Assembly: GCA_016748015.1 (NCBI GenBank)
Contig: JAAOMT010000776.1
Span: 124,755-188,754, forward strand
Reading direction: 5' to 3'
Source: Geosiphon pyriformis
Lineage: Eukaryota > Glomeromycota > Glomeromycetes > Archaeosporales > Geosiphonaceae
Length of the DNA stretch: 64,000 nucleotides
The notes beneath the pieces were generated by a model. The model saw only the letters and a list, made by a program, of their open reading frames with translations, was not told where the DNA came from and did no database searches. Below, piece after piece: positions 11,841 to 21,900 of this stretch; within the stretch, counting starts at the first letter, position 1; the number at the start of each line of letters is the position of its first letter. The translations under genes were made by a program, and so were the position numbers.

Positions 11841-12404
11841 CTTTTATAATACTTAATATTTTAAATTGGGCCACACTCGTTAAACCGAAATAAAAAAAAA
11901 ATTTTAAATAATACTATTAAATAAATAAGTAATATAATTAAAAATAATGATATTTTATTTGTTTTTATATATAAAATATTTTTTTAAAATAGATTTTTTA
12001 TTAAATTTAATGTAATTTAGTCTTAATTAAATTTGTATATTTAATTATATATAAATATGTAAATTAAACTTAATTTAAAACTTTTAATAAATTATATTAT
12101 ATTAAATATTAATTAAATTTTATATATTAAATAAATAATATATATAGTTTTTATATTATTTTAAACCAATAATTTTTAATTATAATTATTAATAAAATTT
12201 TAATTTTTTTGTTAAAAATCTGTTATACAAATATAATATTAAAATTAATATTATAAATAGTTTAAAAATATATATTTATTAGTATAAATAAGACTAAATT
12301 TATTAATTAAATAGTTTTTTTAAAAAATCTTCAATTAAGTTTTGTAAAACAAAATTATATTTGCAAGTATACAACCAAAATTCATGTAAACAAACAATTT
12401 ATTA
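11841..12404. other. AT-rich spacer with a small GC-richer island
   Basis: No gene seen. The short block TGGGCCACACTCGTTAAACCG at about 11864-11884 stands out from its surroundings and may be the end of an unrecognised element or undecayed host sequence. The TA target duplication of the mariner element is at 12403-12404. Confidence 0.4.
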
Positions 12405-13471
12405 TAGTGTGTTGCACATCACAAAACTTGATACAGATAAGTGGCTAAATATGATAAATTTTTTTCGCGCGTTTTACTAATAATATTTTAGAAATTTTCT
12501 TGCACAATGTTACCTTCGAAGCAAGAAACACAGCGCCAAACCGTATTATATTTTTGGAATGAAGGGATACGAGACTCAACTGAAATAAAACAGCGAACAA
12601 ATATACCACGCTCTACTATCTATAATATCCTTAAAAAACTCGAAAAAACAGGGATGGTGGAGCATGCGGGTGGAAATGGTCGGCCGCGAAAAATTAAAGA
12701 TGCATCACGAACATTAGGACAATACCTCCGTCGAGATTCTTCAATATCTTTGAGGACTTTGAAAATAAATTAGCAAAAAAGAATGTAGACGTTTCTCCTA
12801 GTACTATCCAAAGGCATTTAATTAATCATGGATATAAAAGACTTGCCTTTGGCAACTCCAATGCTCACCAATCTCCACAAGGAAAATCGTGTAAAGTGGG
12901 CTCAAGAACATCTCAATGATAATTGGAAAAGAACTGTTTTTTCGGATGAAACAGCTTTTTGTCTATTCCGAAATACAGTAGAACGTTGGTATAAAGGCCA
13001 GCGACCAACACGTGCTATACCAAAAGATCGAACAAAAATTATGGTTTTTATGAGAAAGAAAAGGTAAGTTTTTTTGTTTTACCCAAATAATGGATGCTAA
13101 GTTCTATGTAGAAATTATTCGTGAACATTTACCTGAGATAAGAGGAATGTTAGGGAATGAGTGGCGGTTTCAACAGGACAATGACCCAAAGCACACAAGC
13201 GTATGCCCAAAAATCGGGATGAATTAGAGCAGTTTATGAAGGAAGAGTGGCGAAATATTCCCCGATCTACCCTAATTGGGTTAGTGGGATCAATGAAACA
13301 CCATTGTGAGATGATAATTGCGAATAAGGGGGAAAGAATATCATACTAAATTTTTTTTAATAAAATCATGTGCTTTTTAGCTTTCTAATGGTATATAATT
13401 TATATCTTTTGGTGCATTGGATAAAGCACAGTGATTATTTTTTTCTGTCCAATTTTTTTTGCAACGCACTG
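12405..13471 (+). mobile_element. Tc1/mariner-family DNA transposon, defective, with TIRs and TA duplication
   Basis: The left end TAGTGTGTTGCA (12405-12416) and the reverse complement of the right end, CAGTGCGTTGCA (13460-13471), form terminal inverted repeats with weaker similarity extending inward. TA flanks both sides (12403-12404, 13472-13473), as expected for this superfamily. The two left-end mismatches are C-to-T, one of them in a CpG. The element is 1067 bp and carries a single transposase remnant. Confidence 0.85.
12507..13350 (+). pseudogene. Tc1-like transposase, broken by frameshifts and a deletion
   Basis: The N-terminal helix-turn-helix (IPRSTIYNILKKLEKTG) and second HTH-like part (VSPSTIQRHLINHGYKR, shifted frame) are followed by the DDE domain: first Asp in VFSDETAF (12940-12963), second in FQQDNDPKHTS (13170-13202). 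After HTS the sequence jumps to RMPKNRDELEQFMKEEWRN and MKHHCEMIIANKGERISY. The segment that normally holds SPDLNPIE, including the third catalytic acid, is deleted. There are frameshifts near 12760, 12845 and 13060 as well. Family identity is secure; it cannot be active. Base composition is close to host genes, so it is younger or less mutated than the retroelements. Confidence 0.88.
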
Positions 13472-13589
13472 TATTACAACTAGAAAAATCTTTTAATTAA
13501 TTAATTTCAATAAATATATAAACTGAAAAACCACTTATAACAATGTCTTTACTGTTTTGTCTAATTGTTTCATGGTTGAAAAAACTTTG

Positions 13590-13815
13590 TTGGTAGTTGC
13601 TTTAATAAAAACAGGAATAAAAATAACAATTGCTTTTTTTTTTAGTTTGGTTATAAACATAAAATCTACAAATTTTTTGAATCATAAAAAAGATATCATA
13701 GTTAATATCAAGACTTTATTTTAATATCCTTTCAACAGAAAACCTAGCAAGAAAGCCAAATACAAGCACTGGTAACATGGGCTCTAGAGAAAAATAGTAA
13801 TATAAAATTTTTACA
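13590..13815 (+). pseudogene. Short fragment of an E2-type Ty3-like retrotransposon
   Basis: Resembles E2 at about 54690-54840 (between protease and reverse transcriptase): shared blocks are TCTTTAACAAAAAGCC / TCCTTTCAACAGAAAACC, AAGAAAGCCAAATACAAG versus AAAAAAGCCAAATATAG, and the following ACATGGG / GCATGAT. Isolated piece in the flank of MCP1. Confidence 0.5.
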
Positions 13816-14127
13816 ATTAATAAAATATTTAATATAAATTATACAAGCCGCAAGAATTTTTTGAATTAAGGTATTATTTTTTCCAACTCAATGCTTCAAA
13901 AGGCAATGTCTATTAATTCTAATTCTATTCCAACCTCCTTTTCCTTGATCGAGACTTTTGATAGGAATCTGGAAGCAAAACTAGATAATTGATACGAAAA
14001 TTGTCTTTTTTAAAGTCAAAATTACTAAATCATTATTGTTAAGCGTATTATTTGTATTGCTAGCTGTTAGTTGCTTTATATTGAGAAATTGATGTTTTTA
14101 AAATTGATTTGACATGTAAACGCTGAT
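13816..14127. other. 3' flank of MCP1
   Basis: About 310 bp of moderately AT-rich sequence downstream of the MCP1 stop. No gene or repeat match seen. It probably contains the 3' UTR; no clear termination signal can be singled out. Confidence 0.4.
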
Positions 14128-15102
14128 TTATCTGACCCAACTTTGGGGATATATATGTTCGTAAATTCTTAAATATTCAGCTCGTAAGGGAATGTTGATA
14201 TTTCCCCGGCCAATTATTCCCCCAATTACTAATAAACCACTAGCTACTAACCCGAGGGAAGTCGTTAAAGCTCCATTTCGAATGGAATTTTGCCTTTTCT
14301 TTGCTTGATCAGATGCGATTGCTGCTCTATCCTTGTTCTTCTTTAGAGAAATCGATCCAGAAATTACCTGGAAAGCGGCAGGGGCACCACTTGCAACGTG
14401 GTATGCAGCCAAACCGAGCAATAAGGTGAAGCCTAGATAAGTGCTCTTGGGCCATCTCTTTAAAGCGAGGGTGACATAAGTAATATCGATAAGAGACGAA
14501 TCACCCAGGTAACGTCTCGGTATAATTCGATTAACAGCATAATGGCTAACAACAACAGGAATCAACAAATAGCCTGTAAGTGAATGCAACGGCAAAAGAA
14601 ATGCAACAGCTCTTGATATGTAGGAAGGAGTAATTGTAGTCGTGGTTTTTGTGGTGATCTTTTGACGAACGACTTGCCCCTTATCGTTCGTTTCATCTGT
14701 TACAATTTTTTCAATTTTCTCGTTCACTTCTCCTGTCAATTTACGTGAGTCTTCCTTTCTAAGCTTTCGCCAAAATAAACGAATACCACGCTTAGCGACG
14801 CCTGACGTTATATGAACCCAAAGAGAGCCAAAAACTATGATAGGCTCCAAGAGACTGTTTTGATAATAAACTCGCCCAAGGACTAAAGCTTTGTTCGCGA
14901 GCTCAACACCACCAAAATTGGCCAATATTGCTGCACTTAAATGCGTAACGAGGAAAGTGCTAAAAACTATTGCAGAGCCTGCTTGGACTATAGTCAAATA
15001 TCCATAAGTTTGCGGCAAAGTAAGGCTAAACCGAGATTTAGTTGGGTCCACTATTTCCGTTGTCGTTGCCGATGAGCTAGAGGCAGGTTTAGAAAGTGAC
15101 AT
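14128..15102 (-). CDS. MCP1: MCP1-like mitochondrial membrane protein
   Basis: Single-exon 324-residue protein. In yeast Mcp1 is a mitochondrial outer-membrane protein that recruits the lipid-transfer protein Vps13 and can bypass loss of the ERMES contact site. The residue pattern fits: a Ser/Thr-rich N-terminus (1-20), then hydrophobic helices at about 33-62, 83-102, 163-188, 222-240 and 280-298. Two similar halves each end in His-x-x-Ser-Gly: THLSAAI...VHITSG (His54, His97) and SHYAVNR...YHVASG (His187, His235). A charged linker with Thr runs (about 105-160) separates them. Length is close to yeast Mcp1 (about 300). The start Met precedes a typical low-complexity N-terminus and no upstream in-frame alternative looks better. 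It is transcribed divergently from KCH1. I see no obvious PxP Vps13-binding motif at the N-terminus. Confidence 0.85.
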   Translation of the reverse strand: MSLSKPASSSSATTTEIVDPTKSRFSLTLPQTYGYLTIVQAGSAIVFSTFLVTHLSAAILANFGGVELANKALVLGRVYYQNSLLEPIIVFGSLWVHITSGVAKRGIRLFWRKLRKEDSRKLTGEVNEKIEKIVTDETNDKGQVVRQKITTKTTTTITPSYISRAVAFLLPLHSLTGYLLIPVVVSHYAVNRIIPRRYLGDSSLIDITYVTLALKRWPKSTYLGFTLLLGLAAYHVASGAPAAFQVISGSISLKKNKDRAAIASDQAKKRQNSIRNGALTTSLGLVASGLLVIGGIIGRGNINIPLRAEYLRIYEHIYPQSWVR

Positions 15103-15875
15103 AACTAAAGAAGAAAAAGAAAAAACTTTTCCCTTTCGTTAAGTTAACCAAACTAGCTAGATTTCTTTATCTGTTCCTGCATAATTTCAACCAGTAGCTG
15201 AGACTGTTTTACGGCGTGATTTCAATTAATCAGTGATCAAAAAATCAATCATAATATCAGAAGTAGGAGGTTTCGCGGTCGGTGATTTATTAATATTAGT
15301 ACACCAAACACGGTGCGGCGTGCATGTAAACGCGTGTTGTACAAAGTAGCTAAATGGACACGACAGTGGTGTGCCAATCAAAAGATTCCTTTGTATTATC
15401 ATCTCGAAGATACCTTTTGAGACACCTACACAAACTAGTACTCACCCCTCTCTCCTTAATACAATACTCTGTCGTTTTTTTACCCTCATTCTTATTTCCC
15501 CTTTCACTTTCCCTGTACCTCTGCCTGTCCCTCCACCTTTTCTCTTTAATAATATTACAACCAAAACCTACCTCGTATTCACCTTTCATCCTAAATCATA
15601 GTACCCACTCTCTAACTTCTCTATCCTCAACTCTTTCTGTTATTGTTTTTTTCTTCAAAAAAGAGAGCACGCCTGTTATTAGTTAATGGTTAATCCGTTT
15701 TCATATTGTCATCGTTCGTTTTAAAAATTTTCTATTGCCGTCAAGCACTTTGCTCTTGAGCCCTGCTTAACGATAGGAGAGTTTAATCTCGAGTTATTTC
15801 CCTCAGGAACTTATTCAATCGAAATAGATCATAACGTAGAAACTTTTTTATTTCTACTGAAAAAACGGGGGAAAA
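15103..15875. promoter_or_regulatory. Divergent MCP1/KCH1 intergenic region
   Basis: 773 bp between two start codons on opposite strands, so both promoters must be here. It has a strand-asymmetric pyrimidine tract on the plus strand (about 15430-15660, many CT and CCT runs), of the kind that precedes many fungal transcription starts. It also has an ACGCGT hexamer at 15330-15335 (the MluI cell-cycle box sequence) in a short GC-richer patch. The open frames at 15350-15977 are products of this biased composition and are not supported as genes. Binding is not demonstrated. Confidence 0.5.
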
Positions 15876-17942
15876 ATGTGTTGTAACACAGCGAAGTGGA
15901 AGATAGAGCGTGACAGAGAACAGGTGAAAGATCACAAATTCGACTTTGTCGATGTGAAGGACTTCCGCCAGAGGCACTTTCTTCGCAAAATTAAATACTC
16001 TTTTGTATTTGCTGTGGTGTTAAAATCGGTGCTTGTTTATATTGCTGACCTCTGGACGGCTGGAATCTTACTCATTTTTAACGAATGGAATTCATCGGTG
16101 AAACCGAAAATTCCCTTTTACATTTCGAAATGGATTTTCTTAGGTTGTATTTTTATGTCATTTGGATTGCTAGCATGGGACATGAAGAAAGCACGAGCGA
16201 TTGTTGCGTCACGCGATATCTCGTATGCATTTACTAGTATTATTGCCTATCGGTTTTACACGCTAAGGAGTTATTCGCATTATTGTTTCTTCTCGAAGAT
16301 TAATAATTCAAAGAAGCGATGGGATAGGATTGCATTTTTTGTATTCTTCACATTCAAAGGTAGGTTTATTATTATTGCTGGAGGTTTAGAGAGATTAGAT
16401 AATTTTGGACCTCAAAAAATGAATCCAACTATTCACAATTTTTTTCCAAAATTTTTAAAATTTGTGATAGGCTGGAAACGTCTAATGTTTGCTGAAGCCC
16501 CTCGGCAAGCCATTAATGCCTTTACTTTATATTCAATTTTGCAATCAAAAAAGTTTTCCCTGAATTACAACTCTTATGGTGATAATCTTGTGCAACGTGT
16601 TGCTATGTTCTTAATGGCTTTCACCCTAGGAATCTTTGTAATTTCTGCTTCATTACTTGCCTTTGCTTTCCTATTATATCTGCCATTATTATGTCATATT
16701 CGAGGCAATTTGAAGGAATACTGTTGTCACAAAATTGACAAAAGGTAAACAAAACAAATAATGGAAATTTTCGAGTTAATGTTCTATTTTTAATAATAAA
16801 ATGGCTAACTTCACATTTTGATTTATCAAAGAATTGGCGAACTTTTGAAAAAGAAGTCTAAAGATCGTTATCAAAAGCAACGGGCAAAAGCTCAAGCTGA
16901 AGCACAAGGAGATTATAGCCATTTAAAGAATAAAAAAGGCGAATTGACATCGCAACCACTTCGTGAACCTACACTTCCAACATTAGCATATTTTGAAACA
17001 ACACATTCGGTACCTCCACTTCCACCATATCAACGTGTTCCATCACCTGTAATGTTTGAGGATAGAAACTTAGCAAATTCACGAGATCCTTATTATGTTA
17101 ATGGTGGTCCAAGAGCAGGAAATCCAGGTTATGGTCATTCATCGTTACTACCACCAACCTCGTCATTATCACCTCATTATGGAGCAAATGCTGCTGGTCA
17201 GCGTCAACCATATCAGCCAACAAATCGTTATAGTAATTCATCTTTACATTCAGATGTAAATCGTTTAAATCCTGCGTATACAATCAATGGATATCAAGGA
17301 CATATACAATCAGGAATACAAAATCATCAAATGGGAATGAATTCTGTACCTCCGAGACGTAATTATAATAATCTGAATCTTGTACAAGCAGCGGCAATGA
17401 ACAACTCCACTATTACATCTACTTATAATGATAATAAATCTTCACCATCGGATTATGAAAATGAAGGCAAAAATACAGAAGACTTAAGTTCAGATGATGA
17501 TGATGACGGGCCTCCAAAACCACCAAGTGAAACTAATTCTATTACTCCGGTTTTAGCCCAATATAAGAAAAAAGATTCTTCATCTGGTAAACATGGGTCA
17601 TCTCATTTATCAGTAGATGTAGCATATCAATTGCGATCTCAGCCAAATCGATCTAGTAAAAACAATTCATATAACAATAATAATCAATATTTAAATCGCC
17701 ATAATCAATATGATTATCTAATACAACCATCACGATCAGAATCAACCACCTCATCAATAGGATCTAACGGATCAGCTGTAAGATTGAATCGTGGTGTTGG
17801 TAGCGGGGCTAGTAATTCAACCCCCTCCGTTTCTGTTCGATATCAACACGAACAATACCCTCGATATGATAATAATAATGATAATAATAACTATTATGGC
17901 GCAAAAGCTTCCAATCAAAGAGCTAGAGATGGTGGTTATTAA
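15876..17942 (+). CDS. KCH1: KCH1/PRM6-like low-affinity potassium transporter (3 exons)
   Basis: Exons 15876-16359, 16471-16744 and 16832-17942 give a 622-residue protein. The introns (16360-16470, 111 bp; 16745-16831, 87 bp) are GT-AG. The splice choices restore family blocks: FFTFKGWKRLMFAEAPRQ across junction 1 and CCHKIDKRIGELLKKKS across junction 2. Fungal Kch1/Prm6 proteins sit in the plasma membrane and mediate K+ influx needed for the calcium response during mating and stress. Here the N-terminus is cytosolic-looking (residues 1-45). Hydrophobic segments lie at about 46-68, 84-105 and 115-127, then a conserved KGWKRLMFAEAPRQ segment, a hydrophobic pair near 200-235, and the CCHK motif. 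After about residue 255 the protein is a long Asn/Ser/Pro-rich, presumably disordered tail with an acidic patch (SSDDDDDGPP). Intron 1 is a multiple of three with no stop, so unspliced RNA would stay in frame. It shares a promoter region with MCP1. Confidence 0.88.
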
Positions 17943-18440
17943 TCGTTAAATCATTAAAAAAAATCATTCAAAGACTATTTATAATCACATTTGTTTATAG
18001 CATACCAATACACCGAATTCTCAAAAATTTTCATATTTCAACTCAGCCATTTATTCACCTAAAAGCAATTACATTGTTTCCAGAATTTTCGATTTTGGAA
18101 TTGATAACAGAGATTCATTAAAAATCTTCAATTTTTTCATCCCACTTTTTTGTACTTTTACAATTATTATATTATTATTATTATTATTATTATTTCAACT
18201 GCCTATTTTTAATATACATATAGAATAACATTTTGTAATTCTAGCATCTGGATTGTTGAGATTTCAAAACTTTGTATCTTTAATATTTGCATTTGAAACT
18301 ATATATAAAATCATGACCACTGATAATTCCAAGTGTTAAATCATTATGATCGAAAATATACATTATCTTTTTGCCCACTTAAGATTTCCAGATTTGCTGA
18401 ACGAAAATAACGAAAATAGAAACCGTTCGTTGTTTATTAT
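17943..18440. other. 3' flank of KCH1
   Basis: Moderately AT-rich, still host-like in composition, with an ATT microsatellite at 18165-18194. No gene seen. Beyond about 18440 composition drops to that of the transposon zone. Confidence 0.45.
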
Positions 18441-19563
18441 AATAATTAATAATGATATTTGTTTTTTGTTTATTTAAGTTTTTATGAAAAATATATATTT
18501 AGTAAAATTAAATTATAATACTAAACATAATAACTTTAATAAATAAAACAATTAATATTAATAATGTGTTAGTTTATTTTAAACATCTATTAAATGAATA
18601 TAATATAAAATTTCAAGCAAAATAAGAATTTTATTATTATTATTAATTTAATGAATGCAGCCCAACTATTACCTATTACAGTACAATTATAAAAGATTCC
18701 AAAATAAGTATGATTCATGTCTTTTTTACACGTGACCAGCCACTTGAGCCAACTCTTACATATTATTAAAACAAGACCAAAACTAACAAACTGACTTTAC
18801 AAATTCTGTTAAATTACAAATATCTACTAAAATTAAAACATTATTAAAAATTAAATCTTTTTTTTTATAATAAGCTTTTAATTTTGAATTTAAAAATTAA
18901 ATCTTTATTTTATAATATATAGTCATATTATAAATATTTTTTAATAAAAGTAACTTAAAAAACCAGTTATTAAAAACAAAATTCTTGACAATAATTATAT
19001 AAATATAAATCTTATATGATAATATTATATAGTAATTAAAAAACAAATAAGTATATAAACAATTTATTAAACAAAATAATCAACTTATTAAAATATTTAT
19101 TAATACTAATTTTTTTATAATAAAATTAAAAATACAATAATAAATACAATTTACAGTTAAATAACTAAAATTATAAAGTTTTTTTTTATAATAATTAGTA
19201 ATTTTCTGTAAAATATCTTTATAAAATAAGTACAAAAATTAATAATATTGTAATTTAACAAACCAAACTTCAAATATTTATGAAAAACTTTTTTTTTTTC
19301 TTTATTTCAAATTCTCAAAAAAAGTCTGCTTTTTAAAAAAGTTTTTTAGTTTTTTAGTTTTTTCTGTCATATTATTTTTTAATATTCAATTAAATACTTC
19401 AAAACTTTTTTTGTTTAATAACAAACTAGTTATTAACATTAATAATTTAATCATGAAAAAAACTGCCAAAAGCTTTGGTTTAAATTTGAACAAAGAGTTT
19501 TTGTTTTTAAAAAATAATAAAAAGGATTAAAAGTCTAAAAATCTGTCAAATCAAAAAGTATGG
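18441..19563. other. Very AT-rich spacer
   Basis: About 1.1 kb with no recognisable coding trace. Some low-complexity blocks occur (TTTTTTAG repeats at 19345-19365). Probably old repeat sequence; no match to the other repeats here was evident by eye. Confidence 0.4.
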
Positions 19564-20424
19564 TGTTAGAAATGATTATTTGGGGTCTTAAATCAAATAA
19601 CAAACTCATAACTTAATGCTTAATAGTTGTTATGATTGGTAATATCTAAAGATTTTGTATCTAAAAGTTTTGGTTGAGTTCTTTATATAATAGACAGAGA
19701 TTCAAGTGTTGTAATCCATAGCTTCTCAATATTGCAATTCTATCAAATTTTTTTCTTAACATGATGGCCAGTAATTTTCTTAGTAAGCTATTCTCAATTG
19801 AGTGTTTTACTCTTATTTCTGGGTCTTTTACCAATCACTTTGATGTCAATAACTCCATGTATTGATCTTTAATTAATTAGTAAATAACAAAAAAAACCAA
19901 AGAAAAGAAAAAAAATAAAAGAAAAATAAAAAAATTAAGCCAAGACAAGTAATATTAGTATCTCATCAATAATTGTAATCAAGAGCTATTGTTCTAATAT
20001 GGTCAAGTATTGGCAGTTATTAACATAAAATATTAATAGTTAGAGTTTAATAAATGTTTCTCAATCCAATGATAACAACATAAATTGGATGTGAATAAGT
20101 ATTTTTATTGATATTTTAATAATTTCACTTTAGTGGATATGAACTATCCTTGAAGTAATTAATGAACAAATAAGAAAAAAAGTCTAAAACTAAAAGATCT
20201 GTTTTTTCTGCTTCTAATTCTACTTCTATATATACATAATTTTTTTTATACAAGAAATTCTTTTTCTTTGCTAGATTTTCTACAAAATTCTTAATTTCTT
20301 GAGAAATCCTCAACTTTTCTGAAATATCTTAAATTTTTTAAATAATTCTGGATTTTCTGAAACATTCAGGATTTTTTAAAAATTCTTTTTCTTTTCTTCT
20401 ATTCTAATTGGCTAATTTATAATC
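19564..20424 (-). repeat. LTR1 copy, minus orientation
   Basis: Same family as the E1 LTRs (41774-42648, 50866-51772). It begins TGTTAGAAATGATTATTTGG and shares landmarks TGGCCAGTAATTTTC, AGTGTTTTACTCTTATTT, AAGCCAAGACAAG, CAAGAGCTATTGTTC and the final TAATTGGCTAATTT. The outer end is not preserved. No internal region follows it, so it is a solo LTR or fragment. Confidence 0.75.
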
Positions 20425-21900
20425 ATGTGTTTTTTTTTCGATTATGTATTATTTTTCTCTTTTCTAAGTGTAATAATGGATATAAAAAAAATATATTTGG
20501 TAAAAAAAATTAGTATTAACAATAGTAGTAAAAATAAAATTAATAGTAGAAATATTAATAATACTTTAAAAAAACTAAAAATTGTAATCAAATATGTTTT
20601 GGAAAAACTTCTAAGCAAAATTAATTTTTTTGATAACAATAATAATATTAAAAAAGCCATTTCTTTTTTACTTTCTTCTTTTTTTAAGAATCTAATTCAA
20701 GTTTTAATTAAGAAATTTTTTATTTTAAATATTAATTTTAATAGTATAGTAAAAAAGTTTTTTCAAAAAAAATTGAAAATAATTAGAAAGTTACTTATTA
20801 AAATCAATAATTTTAAGAACAAAGTTTTTATTCTCTTAAAATTTACTGAGATTATTGGTGTATTATTTACTTTCAAATAAAGTTTAATATAAACTATAAA
20901 AAAAGCAAATATTATGAACATTTTAGTAAACACTAATCTCAAAAAATTGACTGGACATTTAGATTAGACTGTAATTATTAAAAAAATTTTAGTGAAAACA
21001 TTTATAAAAACTGTATATATTGTGTTGTTTAGATTTGGAATTATTAAGTTAATTAAAATACAATTAATAAAACTATAACAAAAAATAATTATAAAATTTA
21101 AGCAATCAAGTTATATTAATCTAACTATAATAAAATAGTTTATCTTAATTAAGAAAGACATTGTGTAAATTATTAAGACTAATAAAAATAAAGAAACATA
21201 AAATACAAAAGATTATAATAAAATACTGTTCTATACTCTTTTTATAAAAACAAATATTCATGATTTTTAGAACTTTTTAAGTTCTATTGATGAGAAAATC
21301 TGTATTATAAATTGTTATCCAATTATATATATCTAAAGCCAAATGTATTGTAATTTGTTTCAATTTAAAGTTTTTATTAAATACTGCTATAAAAATTACA
21401 CCAGTGTTAAAAAAAGTTAATTTGTATTAGTTTTGCTTAAACTTAGCCAAGTATACCAAATATAAGAAATTAAGTTACATATTAGTTGGCTGTATTGCTA
21501 ATAAAAAAGATTTTCTGATTGGTTCTCTTTATAAAATCTTGTTAATATTGAATAAAAACAGATTTACTATTATTTAGATTAAACAATTAGTCTTTATTAT
21601 TTATTTAGTTTTTTTTAATAGTGTATTTTAAACAAAGGTTGTTAGTAATTTTTTATTTTTTTGTGTAATAAGTTCTCAAAAATTGGCTTTTTTTAAAAGT
21701 AAAACCTTTTTTATCAATTATATTAAAAATAAATAATAGATTTATCATTCTTAAATACAGTTTTGCCAATCTTACAAAACAAGTTGATATGCTGATTAAG
21801 AAGTTGAATGCATTTAAATTAACAGTTTTTTAGCTTAGTTTTAAATATTAATTGTTAGTAATTTTTTTACTACAGAATTAAAGAATAAGTATAATAATAA
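20425..21900 (+). pseudogene. LINE ORF1 (RNA-binding protein) remnant
   Basis: The open stretch 20425-20880 (151 codons, Asn/Lys/Ile-rich) is followed by a readable RRM-like part (ILVNTNLKKLTGHLD, FGIIKLIKIQLI, KFKQSSYINLTIIK at about 20925-21140). ORF1 proteins bind the element RNA and act as chaperones. The start of this frame is unclear because it abuts an LTR. Its middle part is similar in pattern to the ORF1 at 63307-64000 (ALDINLLAV versus ILNINFNSI). Numerous Gln-to-stop changes. Confidence 0.6.

Noticed and set aside
15350-15977. Several small open frames between MCP1 and KCH1
   Set aside because: They come from the pyrimidine-rich promoter tract, overlap each other on both strands, and one is antisense to KCH1 exon 1.
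17098-17283. 61-codon minus-strand frame
   Set aside because: Antisense to the low-complexity tail of KCH1.
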